Assembly: GCF_000429985.1 (NCBI RefSeq)
Contig: NZ_AUCX01000007.1
Coordinates: forward strand, 178,096 to 242,095
Source: Maridesulfovibrio bastinii DSM 16055
GTDB lineage: Bacteria; Desulfobacterota; Desulfovibrionia; Desulfovibrionales; Desulfovibrionaceae
Length of the DNA: 64,000 nt
Reading direction: 5' to 3'
Below are positions 9,280 through 18,263 of this stretch, one piece after another. How positions within the stretch are numbered: position 1 is the stretch's first letter; each line of letters opens with the position of its first letter. The notes under the pieces were generated by a model, which was not told the origin of the DNA, searched no databases, and saw only the letters and a program-made list of their open reading frames with translations. A program made the translations under genes and the position numbers.

Positions 9280-10411
9280 AATATTTATTAGTGTCCAGAT
9301 AAGAATCTACAATACTCAGAGCCTCACTCATATCTGCTCTGCCGAATCCTATTCTGAATCCTTCATACCCTCTTCCGGCAGCATTGCTGTAATAAACGCT
9401 GGGCGGCAGCAAAAGAACTCCGGTTTTTTTCAGCAGTTCCGCAGTAAAAGTCTCAGTTCCCTCCGGGCCGAGATAACATGGAAATGCCGTGCAGCCTCCG
9501 TCAGGTTGTTGCCAATTAAAAAGAGTGCTGTGCTTTTTAAAGAAGGAGTTCAGAACACTCAGGTTCTTGTCTAAAAGTGTGCGAAGCCGTTCAGTTATGG
9601 CATTCCGGCTTTTAAGTGCTGCCATGGCAATAAATTCTGATGGAGCTGAGTTACAGATGGAGAGAAAGTGTTTTACCCTTTCCATCTTTTGCAGCAGAGT
9701 GGTATCCTGACAGGCAATCCATCCCATGCGCAGCCCCGGCAGACCGTATGCTTTGGAAAGAACGTTTAAAGATAAACCTTTTTCATATATGTCTGCCATT
9801 TGAGGAAGTCTTTTTTCCTGTGAATGTTCAAGCAGTCGGTAGACTTCGTCACTGAAAATATAAATCCCTTTTTTTCTGGCCATTTCAACCAGTTTTTTCT
9901 GAGTGGACTGAGGAATTATTTTACCTGTCGGGTTGTGCGGAAAATTGATTACAAGCAGTTTTGTATTATCACGGATGGCAGCTTCAACCTTCTCCAGATC
10001 AAGGTTCCAGTTATCATGTGGATCAAGTGAAACCGCGCTGACACTGCATATTGAGCCGGGGATAGTTTCAAGAGATTGATAGTTGGGAGTGATCACCACC
10101 ACATGATCATCAGGCTCAAGGAGGGCGTTCATAGCGCAGAATATCCCTTCTTCCGCACCACAGAAGCACAGAATGTTATCCGCTGTTCCTTTGTCGTAGA
10201 GTTTGCTGATTTCTGTTCTTAATTCCGGATTACCGAAAGTTTCTGTATATCCAAGTTTCAGGTCCAGCAAAGCTTCAGGGTCAGTTCCTGAATTTTGCAA
10301 TAATTCTCTGATACTCATAGATTCGGCATCCGAAGCGCATAAGTGGTAACGGGCCTTGAATTCCCACTTTGAGAAAAATGTTTCCAGTTTGAAGTTATCA
10401 AGTTTTTCCAC
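9278..10411 (-). CDS. PLP-dependent aminotransferase, class I/II fold
   Basis: The start is a GTG at 10411, with GGAGG 9 bases upstream inside the preceding gene. The 377-aa protein carries fold-type I aminotransferase landmarks: NFPHNPTG, the Asp/Tyr motif (FSDEVYR), the PLP lysine in LSKAYGLPGLRMGW, and a C-terminal substrate Arg region (YEGFRIGFGR). The family includes amino acid aminotransferases and C-S lyases, and the substrate cannot be assigned. It begins 1 base after the YheO-type regulator, so the two are translationally coupled. The regulator probably controls the same amino-acid pathway. Confidence 0.9.
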   Translation of the reverse strand: MEKLDNFKLETFFSKWEFKARYHLCASDAESMSIRELLQNSGTDPEALLDLKLGYTETFGNPELRTEISKLYDKGTADNILCFCGAEEGIFCAMNALLEPDDHVVVITPNYQSLETIPGSICSVSAVSLDPHDNWNLDLEKVEAAIRDNTKLLVINFPHNPTGKIIPQSTQKKLVEMARKKGIYIFSDEVYRLLEHSQEKRLPQMADIYEKGLSLNVLSKAYGLPGLRMGWIACQDTTLLQKMERVKHFLSICNSAPSEFIAMAALKSRNAITERLRTLLDKNLSVLNSFFKKHSTLFNWQQPDGGCTAFPCYLGPEGTETFTAELLKKTGVLLLPPSVYYSNAAGRGYEGFRIGFGRADMSEALSIVDSYLDTNKY

Positions 10412-10412
10412 T

Positions 10413-11036
10413 TTATTTAGCCTCCGCTTTGTTCAAGTAATTATATATAGTTGCTCTTGTTACGTTTATTGAATCAGCCAGATGTGTAATTGAATTCTTG
10501 GCTTCAAGCAGTCCCTGTGACTTTAATTGCAGGCATAGTTCACAGCGCTCTGCTTTAGTGAGGTGTTTTATCTTTTTATTTCTTTCAGTGAGATAGCGGC
10601 CAATGTGCAGATTCATTTGCTCCCGCCAGTCATAGGCGAAAAGTTCTTCCGGCTGTTCATCACTGCGCGGGCAGGCCATAAAGGAGGACAATATTTTTCT
10701 GGCCGTTTCAAGCTCACCTATTTCCACGTTAACGCAGAAAAGTCCTCTGGGCTTGCCTGTTTCATCTGCAAGCACAGCAGAAACACTTCGCTGTGGTGAT
10801 CCGTCCGGACCTGATTTAAAATAAGGTGGATAGCCACTTTTATTATTTATTTCTTTTTCCGTCATTCCCAGCAGAGATTCATCTCCGGGTTTTCTGCCTG
10901 AATAGTTTCCGCAGATAAAATAGATACTGTCTGAAGCCAGATCATGGATGACAACTTCACCATGTGGTTCCAACAGGGCGGAAACAGCTTTTGCAATCGG
11001 GACAAAAATTTTGAGGAAGTTATCTTTGTTATTCAT
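10413..11036 (-). CDS. YheO/DauR-type transcriptional regulator (PAS-like plus HTH)
   Basis: I choose the ATG at 11036 (207 aa); an upstream in-frame extension to 11108 is AT-rich and membrane-like. The N-terminal domain is the YheO type (LEPHGEVVIHDL, then GREPGD-like GRKPGDESLLG). The C-terminal HTH ends in SINVTRATIYNYL. Characterised relatives such as DauR respond to D-amino acids. The gene is coupled to the aminotransferase at 9278, which suggests control of amino-acid turnover. No clear ribosome-binding site precedes the start. Confidence 0.85.
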   Translation of the reverse strand: MNNKDNFLKIFVPIAKAVSALLEPHGEVVIHDLASDSIYFICGNYSGRKPGDESLLGMTEKEINNKSGYPPYFKSGPDGSPQRSVSAVLADETGKPRGLFCVNVEIGELETARKILSSFMACPRSDEQPEELFAYDWREQMNLHIGRYLTERNKKIKHLTKAERCELCLQLKSQGLLEAKNSITHLADSINVTRATIYNYLNKAEAK

Positions 11037-11240
11037 TTTGTCAAAATATATAAATTTTACAAAATGTAAAATATAAACTTTAATTATCTTAAGTATAATT
11101 GCAAGCAATCATTTCATTGTCTTTCATTGTCACATACAATAAAAAAATAAATGTTGTTGAAAACAAATTCATCGATTAAGAAATATCGCGATTCTATATA
11201 TCAATCCTTTTTATTTTTTGAAGAAAATGTGGAGCTTTGA

Positions 11241-12710
11241 ATGTCCATCAGGCTGAAACTTATACTTTCCATGACCGCTATACTTGTTGGAACTTTTGTT
11301 TTTATAAGTGCTTACAACTATAAGGTCTCAAGCGAATCAGTGCGTAAAGATATACTGCAATCAGCATTGCCGCTTACACGTGATAATATATATTCGGAGC
11401 TTCAGGCGAGTCTTACGCGGCCTATCTTTGTTTCTTCATTAATGGCTAATGATACTTTTTTGAAAGACTGGTCCATGGATGGTGAGAATGGCATTAGTAA
11501 AATCAAACGTTATCTTGACGAAATAAGAGAAAAGTATGGTTTCTTCTCTTCATTTTTTGTTTCTGCTTCTACAAAAAATTATTACTATTATGATGGAATT
11601 CTGAAAAAAATAAGCAAAAAAGATTCCCATGATGTCTGGTATTACGACTTTATAAAAAAAGGTACAGATTATGACCTTATAGTTGATACTAATGAGGCCG
11701 AAGATAATATTCTGACAATTTTTATCAATCACAGAGTTGAAGACAGGGATGGTAACCTGATCGGTGTTACTGGCGTGGGACTTAAAGTTGATGCTGTTGC
11801 CACTCTGCTGAAAGAATTTTCTGAAAAATATGATAAGAATATCTATCTTATTTCTCCTGATGGAATTGTTCAGGCCCATTCAAATACTGAGATGGTGCAT
11901 AAGCTTAAGTCAGTTAAAAGCATGCCCGGGATTTCAAAAATTTCAGCTAAAGTCCTTGCCATAAAGCGCACTGAGCCGGCTTCTTTTGAATATCAGAAAG
12001 ATGAAGATACGATTCTGATGACAATCCGCTGGGTAAAAGAACTGGGATGGTTTCTTGTTGTTGAGCAAAGTGAGCAGAAATCAATGGAGGCAGCCAGAAC
12101 TAATTTAATAAGAACAGTTGAAGCCGGTTTTCTGGTTACTATCGTAATTCTTATTATCTCAATAGTTACTGTTAACCATTATCAGAAAAAACTCGAAGTT
12201 CAGGCTAATACAGATGAATTGACCGGTGTTGCGAACCGCAGGGGATTTGAGCACAAATTTTTAGCTGAAACGACAATTGCTGAAAGGAGCAACAGTAATC
12301 TATCCTTGATTGTCCTTGATGTAGATAATTTTAAAAGGGTTAATGATATCTGTGGACATCTGGAAGGTGACCGTATCTTGAAGGAAATATCCTGCAAAAT
12401 AAATTCATCTGTGAGAAGCAGTGATTTTTGTGCGAGATGGGGCGGCGATGAATTTATAGTCCTTGTCTCCGGTGATGTGGATCAGGCCGTTGAAGTTTCA
12501 AAACGTATCCATCGGGCTGTAAATTCCATCCCCAGCTGTGACAGCTATAGTGAAAAGATTCTTGGCAGTAAAAATGTGGGAGTCAGCTCCGGTGTTGCCA
12601 TGTATAAAAGTGGCGATACCCTTGATTCCGTAATAATGAGAGCTGATAAAGCCATGTACAAAGCCAAAGAGAGTGGAAGGGGAAAAGTCTATTCCGAGTT
12701 GGATATCTAG
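11241..12710 (+). CDS. Membrane diguanylate cyclase with Cache sensor
   Basis: GGAG lies 6 bases before the ATG. The 489-aa protein has a membrane helix (about 7-25), a double-Cache-like periplasmic sensor (about 35-280), a second helix (about 293-312) and a GGDEF domain. The active site GGDEF is intact (ARWGGDEF), and an RSSD inhibitory I-site lies exactly five residues upstream, so feedback-inhibited c-di-GMP synthesis is expected. The extracytoplasmic ligand is unknown. The neighbouring solute-binding protein gene at 12736 is convergent and may or may not be linked. Confidence 0.93.
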   Translation: MSIRLKLILSMTAILVGTFVFISAYNYKVSSESVRKDILQSALPLTRDNIYSELQASLTRPIFVSSLMANDTFLKDWSMDGENGISKIKRYLDEIREKYGFFSSFFVSASTKNYYYYDGILKKISKKDSHDVWYYDFIKKGTDYDLIVDTNEAEDNILTIFINHRVEDRDGNLIGVTGVGLKVDAVATLLKEFSEKYDKNIYLISPDGIVQAHSNTEMVHKLKSVKSMPGISKISAKVLAIKRTEPASFEYQKDEDTILMTIRWVKELGWFLVVEQSEQKSMEAARTNLIRTVEAGFLVTIVILIISIVTVNHYQKKLEVQANTDELTGVANRRGFEHKFLAETTIAERSNSNLSLIVLDVDNFKRVNDICGHLEGDRILKEISCKINSSVRSSDFCARWGGDEFIVLVSGDVDQAVEVSKRIHRAVNSIPSCDSYSEKILGSKNVGVSSGVAMYKSGDTLDSVIMRADKAMYKAKESGRGKVYSELDI

Positions 12711-12735
12711 ATTGGTATAAAATTTTATATATAAT

Positions 12736-13494
12736 TTAATTGTATTTTTTTAGTAAGGGCTTGATTCTGCCGGTCTTTTTGAATTTATGAAGTCTTGCAT
12801 TGAAGTCTGCCACAAACTCTTTTGAAATTCTGTCTTTTGAGAATCCTATATATAATGGAATAGTCAGGAGCGGGTTCTTACAATAGCTGATTTTATCTGA
12901 AATTTTCATCTTTTTTAAAGTGGAAATGCCGACTTCTTTATAAGAGATTACTACGTCAAGTCTTCCACGCAACAGCTTCATGAAGTTCTGCTCCATGCTG
13001 GGAACACGCTCTACATAGAGATTGGGATGCTTATCGAAAAATTCCCCATAAGTATAACCCTCCATAACGCCTATTCTTTTACCTCCAAGTGATTCCGGGC
13101 CGGTGTATTTAAAGGTCCTCTGCCGGATATAAAATACAATTACCGGTGACTCTGAAAGACATTCATCAGGGTAGATCAGATACTTATCTCTTTTTGAATC
13201 TTTTGAAACGTCAAGCACTGCATCTGCTCTATCTTTTCTTACTGTCAGGAGGGCTCTTTTCCATGGAAGGTGCTGCAACTCAAAATCGCGGTTCATGTCT
13301 TTTAAAATTGCTTTCATTATCTCAAAATTCAGGCCTGCAGGTTCTCCGTTTTCAATGTAATTAAAAGGAGGAAAGGGGTCTGCAACTATAAGCAGCCTGT
13401 CCGCAGCTTTTGCCGGGGGAGAGGCTGATATGGTTAGGAAAAACGCTAACATCAGAATTTGTATTGCAAAGCTTAATTTTCCTGCGCAGCTCAT
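12736..13494 (-). CDS. Periplasmic amino-acid-type solute-binding protein (SBP family 3)
   Basis: The 252-aa protein has a signal peptide (about 1-30, ending PAKA-AD) and the bacterial family 3 binding-protein fold: DPFPPFNYIENGEPAGLN, GKRIGVMEGYTYG, and RLDVVISYKEVG. AAAGGA lies 8 bases before the ATG. No ABC permease or ATPase lies nearby, so it may deliver ligand to a receptor or to a transporter encoded elsewhere. Orphan proteins of this kind are common in Desulfovibrio. Confidence 0.85.
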   Translation of the reverse strand: MSCAGKLSFAIQILMLAFFLTISASPPAKAADRLLIVADPFPPFNYIENGEPAGLNFEIMKAILKDMNRDFELQHLPWKRALLTVRKDRADAVLDVSKDSKRDKYLIYPDECLSESPVIVFYIRQRTFKYTGPESLGGKRIGVMEGYTYGEFFDKHPNLYVERVPSMEQNFMKLLRGRLDVVISYKEVGISTLKKMKISDKISYCKNPLLTIPLYIGFSKDRISKEFVADFNARLHKFKKTGRIKPLLKKYN

Positions 13495-13529
13495 TAAAAA
13501 ATCCTTTAGTTGGCACTTAAATTTAAAAT

Positions 13530-14477
13530 TTATTTAAACGTACGGGCTCTGCAGATTTGATCTGATTTCTTTTGAGATAGGTACGATGCCAGAACTATTG
13601 AGAAATATTTAGTCCGCTCACTGTCTCCGCGGGAGGGAACAACGATGGGGACGCTGCTGCCCACAACAACTCCTGCAACGCATATCCCGGCTATTGTTGT
13701 CAGTGATTTGTATAAAATATTGGCACTTTCAATGTCCTGAGCAACCAGCAGGTCGGCGTGTCCGGCAACAGGATCAGTTATCCCCTTGCAGGCGGCCGCA
13801 ACAGGGGAGACCGCTAGATCCAGCTGAAGAGGTCCGGCTACAATCGCATCCCCGAATGCTCCTTCCGAGGCCATTTGAGACAGTATCTGCGCATCAAGAG
13901 TTGCTGGCATTGCAGGGTAGTTTACCTTTTCCGTTGCAGCCAGAACAGCGGCCTTCGGGCAGGTTATGCCAAGCTTTCTGGCAACATCCAGAGCGTTGCA
14001 GAGTATGTCCACCTTGCGCTGGAGATTCGGCTTTATGTTCACAGCAGCATCTGTAAGCAGCATAAGTCTGTCTGAGTTTGGTGCTTTAAAAACACTGACA
14101 TGGCTTATAAGTCCTTGGGGCGGGACTCCTGTTTTTTTGTTAAGTATGGCTTTTAAAATTATGCTTGTGCTGATCAACCCTTTCATTATCAGGGCAACTT
14201 TTCCGCTTCTGTATAAATCTATTGCCTTTTGGACAGCCAGAGACGGTTCAGGTTCCTCATGGAATTCAAATTGAGAAATATCAAGATTATACTTTTGGGC
14301 AATTTCCATTGTTTTTGAATGATTGCCTACTAATACCGGCTCCGCGACATTATTTGCCTGAGCCTCAACGGCAGAGCGAAGAACAAATTCCTCTTCACAG
14401 GGGGCGATGGCAACTCTCGGTCTGAGCCCGCTCTCAAGGACAGTCGCTGCCAGATCTTCCAGCGATTTGAAACTCAT
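13530..14477 (-). CDS. ptb: Phosphate butyryltransferase-like enzyme (PTA/PTB family)
   Basis: The 315-aa protein is close to family length and shows the PTA_PTB pattern: SAVEAQANNVAEPVLVGN near the N-terminus, LIMKGLIST, LLTDAAVNIKPNL, and DPVAGHADLLVAQDIESANI towards the C-terminus. It interconverts acyl-CoA and acyl phosphate; the LLTDAAVNI and ADLL motifs favour butyryl or branched acyl over acetyl substrates. It overlaps the ilvH-like gene by four bases (ATGA), giving an unusual pairing with branched-chain amino-acid metabolism. No butyrate kinase gene is seen in the window. Confidence 0.85.
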   Translation of the reverse strand: MSFKSLEDLAATVLESGLRPRVAIAPCEEEFVLRSAVEAQANNVAEPVLVGNHSKTMEIAQKYNLDISQFEFHEEPEPSLAVQKAIDLYRSGKVALIMKGLISTSIILKAILNKKTGVPPQGLISHVSVFKAPNSDRLMLLTDAAVNIKPNLQRKVDILCNALDVARKLGITCPKAAVLAATEKVNYPAMPATLDAQILSQMASEGAFGDAIVAGPLQLDLAVSPVAAACKGITDPVAGHADLLVAQDIESANILYKSLTTIAGICVAGVVVGSSVPIVVPSRGDSERTKYFSIVLASYLSQKKSDQICRARTFK

Positions 14478-14971
14478 GGTCTGTCCTGTTCGTCACCGCG
14501 TTTAAGGGCAATCATTCCGGTGCGGCACATTCCTTTAATTCCGAATGGTTCAAGCATCTGTATCAGTCCTTCCACCCGTTCCCTGTCGCCGCTTAGTTCA
14601 ACTGTTATGGTGAGCTGTCCCATACCGACAACTCCGGCCCTGAAAACTTCAAAAATCTGCATCAACTGTGTTATGTTGTCTTTATTGCGGGCTACTTTGA
14701 TGAGGACGAGTTCCCGGTCGACAAATTCTTTGCGCTCCATGTCATCAATCTGGATCACAAAGTCCATGCCGGTCATATCTTCGGTGATTTTTTCAATTTC
14801 TTCACTGCTGGCTTCGGCCCGGATAACCATTCGTGATATGTTCGGGTTTTCTGTCTCACCAGCGGAGATAGATTTGATATTTATCAGATATTTATCGAAT
14901 TCAGCCGCCATTCTGTGCAGAACTCCGGGGCTGTTTTTTACAAGGGCTGAAATTGTATGCGTCAAGACCAT
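14474..14971 (-). CDS. ilvH: Acetolactate synthase small (regulatory) subunit
   Basis: The 165-aa protein has the ACT-domain start of IlvH/IlvN (HTISALVKNSPGVLHRM) and the C-terminal half found in the longer IlvH type. The small subunit mediates valine feedback on the catalytic subunit. The ATG at 14971 lies too close to AAAGGAGA; the TTG at 14965 would have better spacing and aligns better with family starts, so the true start may be 14965. The large-subunit gene is not in the window. It is co-transcribed with the ptb-like gene, which it overlaps. Confidence 0.88.
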   Translation of the reverse strand: MVLTHTISALVKNSPGVLHRMAAEFDKYLINIKSISAGETENPNISRMVIRAEASSEEIEKITEDMTGMDFVIQIDDMERKEFVDRELVLIKVARNKDNITQLMQIFEVFRAGVVGMGQLTITVELSGDRERVEGLIQMLEPFGIKGMCRTGMIALKRGDEQDRP

Positions 14972-15085
14972 TCTCCTTTAATTCGGGATTATGCCTTGAG
15001 TTTACACTTTAGGTCTGACTGAAACAAGTTAATTTAAAAAAAGCCTGAATTTACCGGTGCTAATATGGCGGGAAAGGTTTTGAGA

Positions 15086-18000
15086 TCAGTTGGTTATAAG
15101 TCCCGGATGTCTGAATCCCTGATCCATCAGCTTAACAATTTTTTCTGCGTCATCAACATTTACCGGTTTGTCGAAGTAAAATCCCTGAACGTATTCGCAG
15201 CCCATGTCGCGCAGCAGCTCAAGCTGTTTACGGTTTTCAACACCTTCGGCAACAATATCCATACCCAGACTGTGGCCTAACGCATTAACAGCTTTAACTA
15301 TCTCAAGGGCTTCGGTGTCTTCGACCATGCCGTCAACAAAGGAGCGATCAACTTTGAGTGTTGAAGCCGGGAATTTTTGCAGCTGGGAAAGTGAAGAATA
15401 GCCGGTTCCGAAATCGTCAACAGCAAGTCTTATTCCCATGAGCCTAATTTTTTCAAGGTTGGTTTCAGTTGTTAAATTGCTTTCCATAATAGCGGATTCA
15501 GTTATTTCAAGCTTTAACATCTCAGCAGGAAAACCAGTTTCTTCGAGAACTTCTTCAATAGCTTCAATCAGGTCCGGCTGAGACAGATGGCGCGGGGAAA
15601 GATTTACGTTAAGGAAAAGATTGGAGGATTTACTGTAACGCTCTAAAAGTAATGACATGAATTGACATGATTTTTTGAGCATGGTGCGGTCGAGATGAAC
15701 GATAAGCCCGGTCTCTTCCGCAATTGGAATAATGCCTACCGGACCGACAAGACCTCTGTCAGGATGGTTCCAGCGCATCAATGCTTCAAAACCGGCAAGG
15801 GTGGCATTGGAAAGTTTGTAAACCGGCTGCAGGTATGGGATGAATTGCTCCCTTGGCAGTCCCTGCCGGATCTCATTTTCTATCAGCAGAGTTTTAAGAG
15901 CGTGCTCGTGCATAGCCTTGTTGAAGACCTTGAAGCGGTTTGTCCCCAGCTGCTTGGCCCGATACATACTTATATCCGCATCTCTCAGGATATGGTCCGG
16001 GTTTGTATATTCAGCTGTTTTAAAGACTATGCCTATGCTTGAACTTACAAAAACCTCATTTTCTTCTATCAGAATGGGGCGTCGTATTTCATTACGGATT
16101 TCTTTTATTATTCTTATGACCTGCTGCGGTGAGTTAAAGCCTTCAATTAAGATGGCAAATTCATCACTGCCCATTCTGGCGAGGGTATCAATTGAACGCA
16201 GACATTTTTTGATCCGCTGACCGGTTTTAACCAACAGTTCGTCACCGGCATGATGTCCCAGACTGTCGTTGATACGTTTAAACATATCAAGATCAAGCAT
16301 GAGAACGGCAAAAGTATAGCTCTCGTCCTTATGGGTACGGTCCAGAGCAATCTCCAGCCGTTCCATGAATAAAGACCTGTTCGGAAGTCCTGTCAGTCCA
16401 TCGTGCTGGGACTGGTGTGAAAGTTGTCTTTCAAATTCTTTTTCTGGTGAAATGTCAGTATATATAAAGAATGCACCGGATATTTCATTGCTGCACATAA
16501 ACGGAAATCCAAGTATTGAGACCGGAATAGTCAATCCGTTTTTATCTTTGCGTAGGGCCTCATAATGAAGAGTTTCACCGTGCAGGACTTTTTCAAATTT
16601 ATTTATGACCAGCGGCGGCTCTTCACAGGACAGGTTGCTACAAAGATGGCGCATTTCAGAGGTGCTGTATCCGAACAGATTTTGAAAACTGCGGTTTGTA
16701 TCAAGGACCCCTCCATGGGTATCAAGCAAAACAATAGCCTGAGGTGACCTGTCAAAAAGCTGCATGAATCTGGATTTGTGATTATGCACATTCCTCTGGG
16801 CTACAATCTGCGGAGTGGCATCAAAAGCGAATCCTGATATGTAATCCGGTTCGCCATTGGAACCTTTTATTATGCGGGCATTTATAACAGCCCATTTTTC
16901 AAGTTCAAGACGGTTCCATGCTGAGGCGTGAAAGCCTGTAACAGAACCATTTTTACGCAGTTGCCTGACCAGTCTCAGGTACTCTGATTTTTTTATAAAG
17001 CAGTCTGCGGCAAAAGGGCGTTCCGCTATAAGCTGTTCTGCCGAGTCGTAGCCCATGAATGAAGCCATTGCAGGATTCACAACCTGTATTCTGCCGTCTC
17101 CTGCAACCTGAAAAACACATTCGATTGCGTTTTCAAATATGGAGCGGTAGCGTTCTTCACTTTTAAAAAGAGCCTCTTCGGTCTTTCTTCTCATTATGCT
17201 TGAAGCCGTCTGCTCGGATATTGCACTGAGCAGATCAATGTCATGTATATCATACCGGCAGTTCGTGTCGGCACTGTGCATAGCCATGACCCCGATGACT
17301 CTTCCTCCTGTCTTTAGAGGAACTCCGAGCCATAGTCCTGTTTCGGCTCCTGAGCCATTGTCCTTCTGTTCATGACTATCATTGGGATCATTGATCAGAA
17401 GAGGGCGGCCCGAGGAAAGAACCTGTTCACATAATTGCAGATAGTTTACGGTATTTGTTTTTGCGGACAGTGGTTGCAGGTTTTCATCAGCAAGGTAGTT
17501 GAATTCCGGTTTATCAGAATCATTATTTTTAAGGGCAACCATAAAAACTGTCGAAAAAATATATTCGGTTATTGTAAGGTGCAGAAAAGTGAAAAAATCA
17601 GTCAGAGACTCTTCGTTATTCAATTCTGAGGCAATGCGGTAAAGGAGCACATTAATATTTTCACTCTGCTTTCCGGGAGTTATATCCCTTACAGTTTCAA
17701 ATGCTCCGAGAAGGTTGCCTGAATTATCACAGATAGGGGAGGCTTGAACGAGTAAATGGTGTAGTCTTTTATTACGAAGATTTGTTGTTTTTGTTTCAGC
17801 TTCCAGCGATTGGCCGTGTCTTCTTATTGAAGAATAAACAAGTTCTCCACTTACGTCACAATCTCTGATGAGGTCTATGAGATCAGGTTTTCTTTGTTTA
17901 TAAAGGATGAAACCAGCTTCAAAGTTTCCGGCTCCGACAACCTGCTCTTCCGGTACTCCGGTAAGATCCTCCATGGCCTGATTCCAGGCTGTAATATAGC

Positions 18001-18160
18001 CCTCAAGATCAATGGCGTATGCCGGATCAGGTAGATGCTTAACGAAGTAAGCTGGAGAGATGTCTTTCTCTGTGATCATTGAAGGACGTTTGTTTTCATT
18101 TGGTTCGGATATGGAGGACCCTGTTGCCCTGTCTTGTACCTGTTGAAGCTTCGCATGCAT
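15086..18160 (-). CDS. Multidomain PAS/GAF-GGDEF-EAL signalling protein
   Basis: The frame opens with TTG at 18199; I prefer the ATG at 18160 (1024 aa), though neither start has a good ribosome-binding site. No membrane segment is seen, so the protein is cytoplasmic. Domain order: PAS (about 35-150), GAF (about 175-320), two more PAS domains (about 330-570), GGDEF (about 590-750) and EAL (about 760-1010). The cyclase motif reads GSDEF, not GGDEF, and so may be inactive. The EAL motif (EALMRW), DDFGTGYSS and AEGVEN are intact, so net c-di-GMP hydrolysis is expected. Confidence 0.9.
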   Translation of the reverse strand: MHAKLQQVQDRATGSSISEPNENKRPSMITEKDISPAYFVKHLPDPAYAIDLEGYITAWNQAMEDLTGVPEEQVVGAGNFEAGFILYKQRKPDLIDLIRDCDVSGELVYSSIRRHGQSLEAETKTTNLRNKRLHHLLVQASPICDNSGNLLGAFETVRDITPGKQSENINVLLYRIASELNNEESLTDFFTFLHLTITEYIFSTVFMVALKNNDSDKPEFNYLADENLQPLSAKTNTVNYLQLCEQVLSSGRPLLINDPNDSHEQKDNGSGAETGLWLGVPLKTGGRVIGVMAMHSADTNCRYDIHDIDLLSAISEQTASSIMRRKTEEALFKSEERYRSIFENAIECVFQVAGDGRIQVVNPAMASFMGYDSAEQLIAERPFAADCFIKKSEYLRLVRQLRKNGSVTGFHASAWNRLELEKWAVINARIIKGSNGEPDYISGFAFDATPQIVAQRNVHNHKSRFMQLFDRSPQAIVLLDTHGGVLDTNRSFQNLFGYSTSEMRHLCSNLSCEEPPLVINKFEKVLHGETLHYEALRKDKNGLTIPVSILGFPFMCSNEISGAFFIYTDISPEKEFERQLSHQSQHDGLTGLPNRSLFMERLEIALDRTHKDESYTFAVLMLDLDMFKRINDSLGHHAGDELLVKTGQRIKKCLRSIDTLARMGSDEFAILIEGFNSPQQVIRIIKEIRNEIRRPILIEENEVFVSSSIGIVFKTAEYTNPDHILRDADISMYRAKQLGTNRFKVFNKAMHEHALKTLLIENEIRQGLPREQFIPYLQPVYKLSNATLAGFEALMRWNHPDRGLVGPVGIIPIAEETGLIVHLDRTMLKKSCQFMSLLLERYSKSSNLFLNVNLSPRHLSQPDLIEAIEEVLEETGFPAEMLKLEITESAIMESNLTTETNLEKIRLMGIRLAVDDFGTGYSSLSQLQKFPASTLKVDRSFVDGMVEDTEALEIVKAVNALGHSLGMDIVAEGVENRKQLELLRDMGCEYVQGFYFDKPVNVDDAEKIVKLMDQGFRHPGLITN

Positions 18161-18263
18161 AGCACAGAGATAACTAGGATATGTAAAGACCTTTTGCAAG
18201 AATCTTTATGTGGTTGTAAAAGTATTGTTATATCAAATAGATATTTTGATATTTTCAACAATA

